DNA from: Lutibacter sp. Hel_I_33_5
GTDB taxonomy: Bacteria; Bacteroidota; Bacteroidia; Flavobacteriales; Flavobacteriaceae
NCBI RefSeq assembly: GCF_007827455.1
Contig: NZ_VISM01000001.1
Coordinates: 1,341,501 to 1,405,500, forward strand
Direction of reading: 5' to 3'
DNA length: 64,000 nucleotides
Shown here in pieces: positions 36,475 through 44,141 of this stretch. The notes under the pieces are model-generated. The model was not told where the DNA came from and made no database searches. It saw only the letters and a list, made by a program, of their open reading frames with translations. The translations under genes were made by a program, and so were the position numbers. Every line of letters begins with the position of its first letter. Position 1 is the first letter of the stretch.

Positions 36475-37131
36475 TTAACCTACAATCGCTTTTAAACCAG
36501 CAATTGTTTCAGTAGGATTATCACTTTTAAAAACATAACTACCTGCTACCAAAACATTAGCTCCAGCCTCAATTAATGAGTTTGCATTTTTATCAGTAAC
36601 ACCTCCGTCAATTTCTATTTGACAACTTGATTTAGAAAACTCAATCAACTGTTTTAACTGACTTACTTTTTTATATGTATTTTCTATAAATGATTGCCCT
36701 CCAAAACCAGGATTAACACTCATAATACATACCAAATCCAAATCTGCTATGACATCTTCTAAAACAGCAATTGGCGTATGAGGATTTAATGCAACACCTG
36801 CTTTCATTCCTGCAGCTTTTATTGCTTGAATCGTTCTATGTAAATGAGTACACGCTTCATAATGAACCGTTAAAATATCTGATCCTAAATCTGCAAATGT
36901 TTGAATATATCTATCTGGATCTACAATCATTAAATGCACATCAATCGTTTTTTTAGCATGTTTTGTAATCGCTTTTAAAACTGGCATTCCAAATGAAATA
37001 TTTGGCACAAAAACGCCATCCATAATATCTATATGAAACCAATCGGCATCAGAATTGTTTACCATTTCTACATCACGTTGTAGATTACCAAAATCTGCTG
37101 CTAAAATTGAAGGTGCAATTAAATTACTCAT
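36475..37131 (-). CDS. rpe: Ribulose-phosphate 3-epimerase
   Basis: A 218-residue TIM-barrel enzyme interconverting ribulose 5-phosphate and xylulose 5-phosphate. Motifs: IAPSILAADFGNL, DWFHIDIMDGVFVPNISFG (metal-binding His/Asp), DVHLMIVDP, VCIMSVNPGFGGQSFI and the IDGGV phosphate loop with VAGSYVF. It lies downstream of rpoD, separated by a terminator. Confidence 0.96.
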   Translation of the reverse strand: MSNLIAPSILAADFGNLQRDVEMVNNSDADWFHIDIMDGVFVPNISFGMPVLKAITKHAKKTIDVHLMIVDPDRYIQTFADLGSDILTVHYEACTHLHRTIQAIKAAGMKAGVALNPHTPIAVLEDVIADLDLVCIMSVNPGFGGQSFIENTYKKVSQLKQLIEFSKSSCQIEIDGGVTDKNANSLIEAGANVLVAGSYVFKSDNPTETIAGLKAIVG

Positions 37132-37174
37132 TAGTTTGTTGTTGTGATTTATTCAACAAAAATAATCATATAAA

Positions 37175-37207
37175 AAAGAAAACTCTCGAAATAATTTCGA
37201 GAGTTTT
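37175..37207 (-). terminator. Terminator of rpoD
   Basis: AAAACTCTCGAAATAATTTCGAGAGTTTT forms a strong hairpin between rpoD and rpe, with T-rich sequence following on the minus strand. Confidence 0.8.
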
Positions 37208-37229
37208 ACATATGTTATTTACAATCTAG

Positions 37230-38093
37230 TTATCCTAGATAAGTCATTAAAATTCTACTTCTAGACGTATGTTTTAATCTTCTAATTGCTTTTTCTTTAA
37301 TTTGTCTAACACGCTCACGAGTTAAATCAAACGTTTCTCCAATTTCTTCTAAGGTCATTGGTTGATGTTCTCCTAAACCAAAGTATAATTTCACTACATC
37401 TGCTTCACGTGGAGTAAGCGTTTCTAAGGCTCTATTAATTTCTATACGTAAAGATTCGTGTAATAAAACTCTATCTGGATTTGGTGATTCACCAGAATTT
37501 AATACATCATATAAATTAGAATCTTCTCCTTCAATTAATGGTGCATCCATAGATACATGACGTCCAGAATTTTTCATAGATTCTTTTACGTCATTTACAG
37601 TCATATCTAATTTCTTAGCTATTTCTTCTGCACTTGGCGGGCGTTCGTTTTCTTGTTCTAAGAAAGCGTACATTTTGTTAATTTTATTGATAGAACCAAT
37701 TTTATTTAACGGTAAACGTACAATTCTAGATTGCTCTGCCAATGCTTGTAAGATCGATTGTCTAATCCACCAAACTGCATAAGAGATAAATTTAAAACCT
37801 CTAGTTTCATCAAAACGCTTAGCTGCTTTAATTAATCCTAAATTACCTTCATTAATTAAATCTGGTAATGTTAATCCTTGATTTTGATATTGTTTTGCTA
37901 CAGAAACTACAAAACGTAAATTAGCTTTTGTTAATTTTTCTAAAGCTATCTGATCGCCAGCTTTTATTCGTTGTGCTAATTCTACTTCTTCATCAGCAGT
38001 AATTAAATCTACTTTACCAATTTCTTGTAAATATTTGTCTAGTGATGCGGTTTCTCTATTAGTAACCTGTTTTGTAATTTTAAGTTGTCTCAT
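37230..38093 (-). CDS. rpoD: Housekeeping RNA polymerase sigma factor, RpoD/SigA family
   Basis: A 287-residue primary sigma factor of the compact Bacteroidota type. Region 1.2 is [31 protein letters not shown]. Region 2 holds [56 protein letters not shown]. Region 3 is [18 protein letters not shown], and region 4 has [50 protein letters not shown]. It recognises the TTG / TAnnTTTG promoters seen across this window. Confidence 0.96.
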   Translation of the reverse strand: MRQLKITKQVTNRETASLDKYLQEIGKVDLITADEEVELAQRIKAGDQIALEKLTKANLRFVVSVAKQYQNQGLTLPDLINEGNLGLIKAAKRFDETRGFKFISYAVWWIRQSILQALAEQSRIVRLPLNKIGSINKINKMYAFLEQENERPPSAEEIAKKLDMTVNDVKESMKNSGRHVSMDAPLIEGEDSNLYDVLNSGESPNPDRVLLHESLRIEINRALETLTPREADVVKLYFGLGEHQPMTLEEIGETFDLTRERVRQIKEKAIRRLKHTSRSRILMTYLG

Positions 38094-38322
38094 CGAATTA
38101 TAACTGAAATTTTAATGATTAATACTCGGCCTGCATCTACTTATACGTAAGACTTTATAAAAATGTTACAAAAATTTTCATATTTTTTATTTTTTCTTAA
38201 AAGTTTTGATTCGTCGATTCATCGATTTAAAAATACAGTTCGCCTTTTTTTAATATTTACTTGTGACTAATTCCTTTTTTTTGTGTCTAACCAATAAGTG
38301 ATTTGAAGAAATCTAACCGTCT

Positions 38323-38892
38323 TTGAAAACTAAAACCGACATAAAACTAAGCGACGAAGAGCTTGTTTACAAAATAGTAGAAACAAATAATACTCATTTG
38401 TTTGCAGTTTTGTACGATAGATATTCTTCAGTAGTTTATAATAAATGTTATGGGTTTTCTAAGAACAAAGAAGAAGCTCAAGACTTAACACATGATGTGT
38501 TTATTAAACTTTTTGTAAAATTAAGGAGTTTTAAAGGCAAGTCTAAATTTTCTACTTGGTTATATTCATTCACCTATAATTTTTGTGTAAATTATGTTCA
38601 AAGAAATTCGCACAAAAAGAAAGAAAGAATAACTATTGTAACAGATGACATTAAAGAAGATGATAACTTTGATGAAATTGAAGACTCAACATTATTTGAA
38701 TTAAAATCAGATAAGTTGGCTAAAGCATTAGAATTAATAGATGCTCAAGATAAAATGATTCTATTGATGAAATATCAAGATGACATGAGTATTCAAGAAA
38801 TTCAAGATGCATTAGAATTAGGTTCAAGCGCAGTAAAAATGCGTATAAAAAGAGCTAAAGAAAAAGTAGTAAGAAAGTATCAAGAATTGTAA
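38323..38892 (+). CDS. ECF-type sigma factor of a SigX/CmpX-like module
   Basis: A 189-residue sigma factor starting at TTG (38323). Region 2: VLYDRYSSVVYNKCYGF, AQDLTHDVFIKLFVKLRSF and FSTWLYSFTYNFCVNYVQ. Region 4: ALELIDAQDKMILLMKYQDDMSIQEIQDALELGSSAVKMRIKRAKEKVV. It is followed after 2 bases by a 62-residue gene and then an MscS-like channel gene, an order that recalls the sigX-cfrX-cmpX locus of Pseudomonas. No zf-HC2 anti-sigma gene is adjacent. Confidence 0.88.
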   Translation: MKTKTDIKLSDEELVYKIVETNNTHLFAVLYDRYSSVVYNKCYGFSKNKEEAQDLTHDVFIKLFVKLRSFKGKSKFSTWLYSFTYNFCVNYVQRNSHKKKERITIVTDDIKEDDNFDEIEDSTLFELKSDKLAKALELIDAQDKMILLMKYQDDMSIQEIQDALELGSSAVKMRIKRAKEKVVRKYQEL

Positions 38893-38894
38893 GT

Positions 38895-39083
38895 ATGGAA
38901 AATCCCTTCAAAAAAATACTTCACAACCACGAAGTCCCAGAAATACTTAAAAAGAAAGTATTAAACGATGTGGCTATGATAAAATTAACCATAGACTTGG
39001 CGGATCTTTTTGTGGTAAAATACCCAAACACTATTGGTGATTTATTAGGCGGTGGATTTTCTAAAACCAAAAAAACAAACTAA
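38895..39083 (+). CDS. Small cytoplasmic protein beside ECF sigma (CfrX-like position)
   Basis: A 62-residue protein: it opens MENPFKKILHNHEVPEILKK and continues with a hydrophobic amphipathic helix AMIKLTIDLADLFVVKYP and a Gly-rich tail. No signal peptide or membrane segment. It starts 2 bases after the sigma gene and precedes the channel gene by 29 bases. By position it could be the counterpart of CfrX, a small protein between sigX and cmpX in Pseudomonas; homology is a guess. Confidence 0.7.
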   Translation: MENPFKKILHNHEVPEILKKKVLNDVAMIKLTIDLADLFVVKYPNTIGDLLGGGFSKTKKTN

Positions 39084-39112
39084 AAACTATTTACTAACTA
39101 AAACTATAAAAA

Positions 39113-39940
39113 ATGAATTCGCTATTTAACCTAAAAATTGACATTCTAGGTCCTTTTAAAGATGTTTTTGAAGATATTGTTGCTTCTTTACCAACAGCAG
39201 CTGGCTTTATTGGATTTGTAATACTTTCTTGGTTAATCATTAAAGTACTACTTTACATCATTAAAAAAGCATTAAGTAAAACAAAATTAGATGAATGGTC
39301 TAAAAAATTAAGTAAAACAGAAATCTTCGGAAATTCTACGATTAATGTAGTATTAACCAAAGTAATTCTTGCAGTTTTAAAATGGTTCCTGATTTTTGTT
39401 TTTGTGATGGTAGGTGCAGAAATGTTTGGTTTAGAAAGTGTTTCTAACGGTATTAGAAGTTTCTTTGCTTATCTACCAAGATTATTAACTGCCTTAGGGA
39501 TTTTTGTTGCAGGTGCGTATTTAGGAACAATTGTTAAAAAAGCAATCTTATCAATGTTTAAATCACTTGAAATTTCTGGTGGTAACTTGGTTGGAAATAT
39601 TGCTTTTTATTTAATTGTCATCTTTTTATCAATTACAGCATTAGACCAGGCAGGTGTTGACACATCTGTAATAAAACAAAACTTAACACTTATTATTGGT
39701 TCTGTTTTATTAGCATTCACAATCGCTTTTGGCTTAGGTTCTAAGGATGCAGTAACAAGATTATTATTTGGTTACTACTCTAGAAAAAACCTTGAAATTG
39801 GTCAGAAAATAAAAGTAAACGGAATTGAAGGTGTTATTATTAGTATTGATAATATCTGTATGATTGTTACAACAACAGAAGGAAAAGTTGTGTTACCCAT
39901 AAAAGATGTAGTTGACAATAAAGTAGAGATTATCAATTAA
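39113..39940 (+). CDS. MscS-like / CmpX-like membrane channel protein
   Basis: A 275-residue inner-membrane protein with at least four hydrophobic helices (about 30-50, 85-105, 120-145, 165-215). The final LLAFTIAFGLGSKDAVTRLLFGYYSRKNLEIGQKIKVNGIEGVIISIDNICMIVTTTEGKVVLPIKDVVDN contains the MscS pore-lining helix pattern and beta domain. The C-terminal cytoplasmic domain is shorter than in E. coli MscS. CmpX-type proteins regulate SigX in Pseudomonas, so it may report membrane state to the adjacent sigma factor. Confidence 0.82.
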   Translation: MNSLFNLKIDILGPFKDVFEDIVASLPTAAGFIGFVILSWLIIKVLLYIIKKALSKTKLDEWSKKLSKTEIFGNSTINVVLTKVILAVLKWFLIFVFVMVGAEMFGLESVSNGIRSFFAYLPRLLTALGIFVAGAYLGTIVKKAILSMFKSLEISGGNLVGNIAFYLIVIFLSITALDQAGVDTSVIKQNLTLIIGSVLLAFTIAFGLGSKDAVTRLLFGYYSRKNLEIGQKIKVNGIEGVIISIDNICMIVTTTEGKVVLPIKDVVDNKVEIIN

Positions 39941-39987
39941 TAAGTGACTTTAATAAAAATACGTGTCATACAATAAAGTGAAGTAAA

Positions 39988-40284
39988 ATGAGTACAATAG
40001 ATAAAGAAAATAAATTTAAAACTTTTACAAAAAAAATTAAAGCGAATAAGAAGCTAATCGAAATCTTACGTAAAGGAATCATTTCTTTGGTTATAATTTT
40101 TATAACAATCGCATTTATAACACTTTATTTTAATTCTACAAATACTATAAATTATAGTGGTGTTTTTTATACAATACTTGTATTAAATTTTGTCTCTTTA
40201 ATTTATATCAAACATATGATTACAGTTAAAGAAAGAGAGAATATAAACTTGGATTATAAAATTTATAATCTATTAAAACTATGA
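39988..40284 (+). CDS. Small membrane protein of unknown function
   Basis: A 98-residue protein with a Lys-rich N-terminus (about 1-25) and two hydrophobic segments, IISLVIIFITIAFITLYF and GVFYTILVLNFVSLIYI, followed by a charged tail. It lies 47 bases after the channel gene and may be in the same unit. I do not recognise it. Confidence 0.6.
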   Translation: MSTIDKENKFKTFTKKIKANKKLIEILRKGIISLVIIFITIAFITLYFNSTNTINYSGVFYTILVLNFVSLIYIKHMITVKERENINLDYKIYNLLKL

Positions 40285-40339
40285 TAGTTTAAGTTGGGGG
40301 ACATATTTCTATCATATTTGTGGAGTAATAACCACAAAA

Positions 40340-40366
40340 AAAAGACCGCATTTATTGCGGTCTTTT
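40340..40366. terminator. Bidirectional terminator between convergent genes
   Basis: AAAAGACCGCATTT / ATTGCGGTCTTTT forms a strong hairpin with A- and T-tracts between the small membrane protein gene and the deoxynucleoside kinase gene. Confidence 0.85.
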
Positions 40367-40373
40367 ATTTTTT

Positions 40374-40407
40374 AATTAATGGTTTATTTTTAAAATAAAC
40401 CATTAAT
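40374..40407 (-). repeat. Perfect palindrome across the deoxynucleoside kinase stop codon
   Basis: AATTAATGGTTTATTTT and AAAATAAACCATTAATT are exact inverted copies that meet at the end of the kinase gene. On the minus strand this includes the last codons and stop (40390). Together with the hairpin at 40340-40366 it makes a tandem structure at the 3' end. Confidence 0.6.
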
Positions 40408-41004
40408 TTGTGCATCTATTCTATCAATTATATATCCTAAATCTTCTTGATTTTCAACAAAATCTAAATTATCAACATCAATTACTAATAACTTTCCTTT
40501 TTTATAGGTAGATATCCACGCCTCATAACGTTCGTTTAATCTACTTAAATAATCGATACTAATCGTATTTTCATACTCTCTACCTCTTTTATGTATTTGA
40601 CCAACTAATGTAGAAATATCAGCTCGTAAATAAATCAATAAATCTGGTGGAGTCACTAGATTTTCCATCAAATCAAATAAAGAAGAATAATTTTTATAAT
40701 CTCTATTAGTCATTAAACCCATTGCATGAAGATTCGGTGCAAAAATATGAGCGTCTTCATAGATAGTTCTATCTTGAATTATATTTTTTCCAGTTTCTTT
40801 TAGTTCTAAAATTTGTCTGAATCTACTATTTAAAAAGAAAACTTGAAGATTAAAAGACCAACGTTCCATTTCTGAATAAAAATCGTCTAAATACGGATTT
40901 TCATCAACAGATTCAAAATGTGGTTTCCAATTATAATGTTTTGCTAAAAGTTTAGTTAACGTTGTTTTTCCAGCGCCAATGTTTCCTGCAATTGCTACGT
41001 GCAT
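40390..41004 (-). CDS. Deoxynucleoside kinase
   Basis: A 204-residue dNK-family kinase. The P-loop is AIAGNIGAGKTTLTKLLAKHY (about 4-24), and DRTIYEDAHIFAPNLHAMG is the ERS/DRT-type substrate motif. RGREYENTISIDYLSRLNERYEAWIST forms the lid. It phosphorylates deoxyadenosine or deoxyguanosine type substrates in salvage; the exact nucleoside cannot be told from sequence. Confidence 0.9.
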   Translation of the reverse strand: MHVAIAGNIGAGKTTLTKLLAKHYNWKPHFESVDENPYLDDFYSEMERWSFNLQVFFLNSRFRQILELKETGKNIIQDRTIYEDAHIFAPNLHAMGLMTNRDYKNYSSLFDLMENLVTPPDLLIYLRADISTLVGQIHKRGREYENTISIDYLSRLNERYEAWISTYKKGKLLVIDVDNLDFVENQEDLGYIIDRIDAQINGLF

Positions 41005-41123
41005 AAGTTGTTTGTTGTTATAAAAAGGACGATAAAGGTACTAAAATTTTATAATTGTTTTTAAGCAATTATAAAATCAATTTTCTTTAAAATCTAGCAT
41101 AATAAGAATTCATGAATCTAAAC

Positions 41124-41156
41124 AAAAAAAGACGAACTTAAAAGTTCGTCTTTTTT
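41124..41156 (-). terminator. Terminator of metK
   Basis: GACGAACTTA / AAAGTTCGTC hairpin with A-run upstream and T-run downstream on both strands, 19 bases after the metK stop. Confidence 0.85.
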
Positions 41157-41174
41157 AAAAAATATAAAGTTTTA

Positions 41175-42431
41175 TTATAAATTAAAAGCTTCTTTAACTT
41201 TATCTACATAATCTAATTTTTCCCAAGTAAACGTTTCTACTTCTTGAGAAACAGTTTCTCCCATTGGATTAGAAAAAGTTACCGTTTTCTTTTCTGATGC
41301 TCTTCCCATATGACCATATGCTGCAGTTTCAGAATAAATTGGTGTTCTTAATTTTAAACGTTGTTCAATAAAATATGGACGCATATCAAAAATAGTCTCT
41401 ACTATTTTACTGATTTCTCCATCTGTTTTATCGATTGTTGCCGTTCCGTAAGTTTCAACATTAATACTTGTTGGTTTTGCAACACCAATAGCGTAAGAAA
41501 CTTGAACTAAAACTTCTTTACACAAACCAGCTGCGACTAAATTTTTAGCAATATGACGTGTTGCATAAGCTCCAGATCTATCAACTTTAGAAGGATCTTT
41601 ACCAGAAAACGCTCCACCTCCGTGCGCTCCTTTCCCTCCGTATGTATCTACAATAATTTTTCTTCCAGTTAAACCTGTATCTCCATGAGGTCCACCGATT
41701 ACAAAAACTCCAGTTGGATTAATATGATAGGTAATATCCTTTGTAAATAATGCTTGAATTTTAGCAGGTAATTTTGCAACTACCCTTGGAATTAAAATAC
41801 TAACAATGTCTGATTTAATTTTAGCAAGCATTACTTCTTCACTTCCATCAAAATCATCATGCTGAGTAGAAATTACAATTGCATCGATTCTTTGCGGAAC
41901 ATTATCATCAGAATACTCAATAGTTACTTGAGATTTTGCATCTGGTCGTAAATATTTAATATCTTTATTTTCTCTACGTAATTCAGCTAACTCAATTAAT
42001 AATCTATGTGATAATTCTAATGCTAATGGCATATAATTATCCGTTTCATCTGTTGCATAACCAAACATCATTCCTTGATCTCCTGCTCCTTGGTCTTCTG
42101 GATTTGCTCTAACAACTCCTTGATTAATATCTGGTGATTGTTCATGGATTGCAGAAAATACACCACAAGAATTTCCATCAAACATATACTCACTTTTAGT
42201 ATAACCAATTTTATTGATTACATCTCTTGCAATTTTTTGAACATCTAAATAGGTTTTAGACTTCACTTCTCCTGCCAAAACAACTTGACCAGTGGTTACT
42301 AAGGTTTCACAAGCAACTTTACTTGTAGCGTCAAATGCTAAGAAATTATCAATTAAAGCATCCGAAATCTGATCTGAAACTTTGTCTGGATGTCCTTCAG
42401 AAACACTTTCTGAGGTAAATAAATATGACAT
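41175..42431 (-). CDS. metK: S-adenosylmethionine synthetase
   Basis: A 418-residue MetK that makes SAM from methionine and ATP. Signatures: [25 protein letters not shown] at the start, [12 protein letters not shown] near residue 115, and the phosphate-binding [19 protein letters not shown] near residue 270. Its leader (42432 to about 42570) can form a three-way-junction RNA, suggesting regulation by a metabolite or another factor. It is divergent from the SAM-I-controlled metH operon. Confidence 0.97.
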   Translation of the reverse strand: MSYLFTSESVSEGHPDKVSDQISDALIDNFLAFDATSKVACETLVTTGQVVLAGEVKSKTYLDVQKIARDVINKIGYTKSEYMFDGNSCGVFSAIHEQSPDINQGVVRANPEDQGAGDQGMMFGYATDETDNYMPLALELSHRLLIELAELRRENKDIKYLRPDAKSQVTIEYSDDNVPQRIDAIVISTQHDDFDGSEEVMLAKIKSDIVSILIPRVVAKLPAKIQALFTKDITYHINPTGVFVIGGPHGDTGLTGRKIIVDTYGGKGAHGGGAFSGKDPSKVDRSGAYATRHIAKNLVAAGLCKEVLVQVSYAIGVAKPTSINVETYGTATIDKTDGEISKIVETIFDMRPYFIEQRLKLRTPIYSETAAYGHMGRASEKKTVTFSNPMGETVSQEVETFTWEKLDYVDKVKEAFNL

Positions 42432-42464
42432 AAATTAAATTTTATAGTTTTATTAAGGATTGTT

Positions 42465-42549
42465 TGATTGCAAGTTTGCTAAAAGAAGTAAAATATACTG
42501 CTTTAGCATTTTTATTTAAAGCTTTTTTAGCTTTAAGAGGTTGCAATCA
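42465..42549 (-). ncRNA. Structured three-way-junction element in the metK leader
   Basis: Read on the minus strand, P1 TGATTGCAA / TTGCAATCA (9 bp, perfect) encloses P2 TTAAAGCT / AGCTTTAA (8 bp, 5-base loop) and P3 TGCTAAA / TTTAGCA (7 bp) capped by AGTA / TACT. Junction segments are CCTC, ATAAAAA and AAC. It lies downstream of the likely metK start of transcription and 33 bases before the ATG. I cannot match it to a named riboswitch class. Confidence 0.6.
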
Positions 42550-42575
42550 GTTCAAATTTTTCCTCAAATATGCTG

Positions 42576-42583
42576 CAAAGTTA
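42576..42583 (-). promoter_or_regulatory. -7 element of the metK promoter
   Basis: Minus-strand TAACTTTG (TAnnTTTG) about 145 bases upstream of the metK ATG, placing the three-way-junction RNA inside the transcript leader. The -33 element is imperfect. Confidence 0.55.
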
Positions 42584-42687
42584 TATATTATATTCATCAT
42601 TTAATAAACTTATGTAAAAAAATAATCAAAAAATTTGGATATTAAATTTTTATAAGCGAATATTTGCTTGTTCATTGACTTAATGAG

Positions 42688-42819
42688 GTTATCATGAAAG
42701 GTGGAGGAAATAGATCCAATGAAACCTTAGCAACCCTTTATTTTAAAGAAGGTGCTATATTCTACTAGTACTTAAATTGTATTTAGACAGATAACGGAAA
42801 AAAATCTTTTCCTGATAAC
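42688..42819 (+). ncRNA. SAM-I (S-box) riboswitch upstream of metH
   Basis: The conserved S-box core is visible: GTTATCATGAAAGGTGGAGG, then a segment with GATCCAATGAAACCTTAGCAACC, AAGGTGCTATATTC, and closing TGATAAC. P1 is GTTATCA (42688-42694) with TGATAAC (42813-42819). SAM binding should lower expression of the downstream methionine genes. No clear terminator follows; instead CCTGAT (42811-42816) can pair with ATCAGG (42834-42839) next to the ATG, a candidate translational platform. Confidence 0.9.
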
Positions 42820-42840
42820 ACATTACGCTAAACATCAGGA

Positions 42841-43848
42841 ATGTCAGATATTTATAAAGAATTACAAAAAAGAATTTTAGTTTTAGATGGTGCAATGGGG
42901 ACCATGCTTCAAGCCTATAAATTTACAGAAGAAGATTTTCGTGGCGAACGTTTTAAAGATTACGCAACGCCACTACAAGGGAACAATGATTTGTTGTCAA
43001 TTACGCAGCCGGAAGCCATAAAAACAATTCACGGAAAGTATTTTGAAGCAGGTGCAGATATTGTAGAAACCAATACATTTTCAGGAACTACAATAGCAAT
43101 GGCCGATTACCAAATGGAAGATTTGGTGTATGAATTGAATTATCAATCTGCAAAAATAGCAAAAGAAGTTGCTGATGAATTTACCGCTAAAGAACCTCAT
43201 AAACCTCGATTTGTTGCAGGATCAATAGGGCCAACAAACCGAACAGCAAGCATGTCTCCAGATGTAAATGACCCTGGATACAGAGCTGTAACATTTGATG
43301 AATTACGCATAGCATATAAACAGCAAACAGAAGCATTGCTTGATGGCGGTGCCGATTTACTTTTAATAGAAACAGTGTTTGATACGTTAAACGCTAAAGC
43401 AGCATTATTTGCTGTAGAAGAAGTAAAATCAGAACGAAATATTGAAGTCCCAATAATGCTAAGCGGAACAATTACAGATGCTTCAGGCAGAACATTATCA
43501 GGACAAACAGCCGAAGCTTTTTTAATATCTGTCTCCCATATTCCTTTATTATCGGTAGGATTCAATTGTGCTTTAGGTGCAAATTTATTGCAGCCTCACC
43601 TAGAAGCTATAGCCAATAAAACAGATTTTGCAGTTTCTGCACATCCAAATGCTGGATTGCCAAACGCTTTTGGAGAATATGATGAAACACCAGAAGAAAT
43701 GGGGGAACAAATTGAAGAATATCTAAAAAAAAATTTAATTAATATTATAGGTGGTTGTTGTGGTACAAGTCCAGCGCATATTAAAGTAATAGCTGATATC
43801 GCAGCAAAATACAAACCACGTCATGCTGAATTAGTTTCGGCTTCATAA
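42841..43848 (+). CDS. metH: Methionine synthase, homocysteine-binding half
   Basis: A 335-residue homocysteine S-methyltransferase domain equal to the N-terminal module of cobalamin-dependent MetH. It starts [17 protein letters not shown], has [13 protein letters not shown] and [26 protein letters not shown], and carries the zinc cysteines in VGFNCALGA and [11 protein letters not shown]. The final residues RHAELVSAS come from a repeat sequence. The remaining modules are a separate gene at 44141. Confidence 0.93.
   Translation: MSDIYKELQKRILVLDGAMGTMLQAYKFTEEDFRGERFKDYATPLQGNNDLLSITQPEAIKTIHGKYFEAGADIVETNTFSGTTIAMADYQMEDLVYELNYQSAKIAKEVADEFTAKEPHKPRFVAGSIGPTNRTASMSPDVNDPGYRAVTFDELRIAYKQQTEALLDGGADLLLIETVFDTLNAKAALFAVEEVKSERNIEVPIMLSGTITDASGRTLSGQTAEAFLISVSHIPLLSVGFNCALGANLLQPHLEAIANKTDFAVSAHPNAGLPNAFGEYDETPEEMGEQIEEYLKKNLINIIGGCCGTSPAHIKVIADIAAKYKPRHAELVSAS
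43819..43846. repeat. Repeat-derived 3' end of the first metH gene
   Basis: A 28-bp segment starting CGTCATGCTGAATTAG and ending in CGGCTTCAT has the form of a short palindromic repeat (GCTGAA / TTCGGC) that I recognise as common in Flavobacteria. It encodes RHAELVSAS, a tail outside the normal fold. Confidence 0.6.
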
Positions 43849-43859
43849 TAGGTAAAAGT

Positions 43860-44141
43860 ATGATTTTAGAAGTAGCCATATTAAACATAAAAGAAGGATT
43901 ATCTAACGATTTTGAAGCTAATTTTCAAAAGGCAAAATCTATCATTTCTTCTATGAAAGGCTACATTTCTCATGAATTAAAAAAATGTATTGAAGAAGAA
44001 AATAAATATATTTTATTGGTGAATTGGGAAACGCTAGAAGATCATGAAATTGGATTTAGAAAATCAGAAGAATATAAAGAATGGAAAAAGTTGTTACATC
44101 ATTTTTATGAACCCTTTCCAACTGTAGAGCATTATAAATAA
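43860..44141 (+). CDS. Antibiotic biosynthesis monooxygenase (ABM) fold protein
   Basis: A 93-residue dimeric alpha+beta barrel protein: [43 protein letters not shown], and [46 protein letters not shown] proteins include quinol monooxygenases, heme-degrading enzymes and proteins of unknown role. It sits between the two metH parts and overlaps the second by one base (TAATG), so its translation is coupled to the cobalamin half. A role in methionine synthesis is inference. Confidence 0.82.
   Translation: MILEVAILNIKEGLSNDFEANFQKAKSIISSMKGYISHELKKCIEEENKYILLVNWETLEDHEIGFRKSEEYKEWKKLLHHFYEPFPTVEHYK

Noticed and set aside
42465..42549. metK leader as a SAM-II or SAM-I riboswitch
   Set aside because: AGCTAAAAAAG superficially resembles the SAM-II 3' segment, but the pseudoknot stem is missing, and the S-box core is absent; the three-way junction fits neither.
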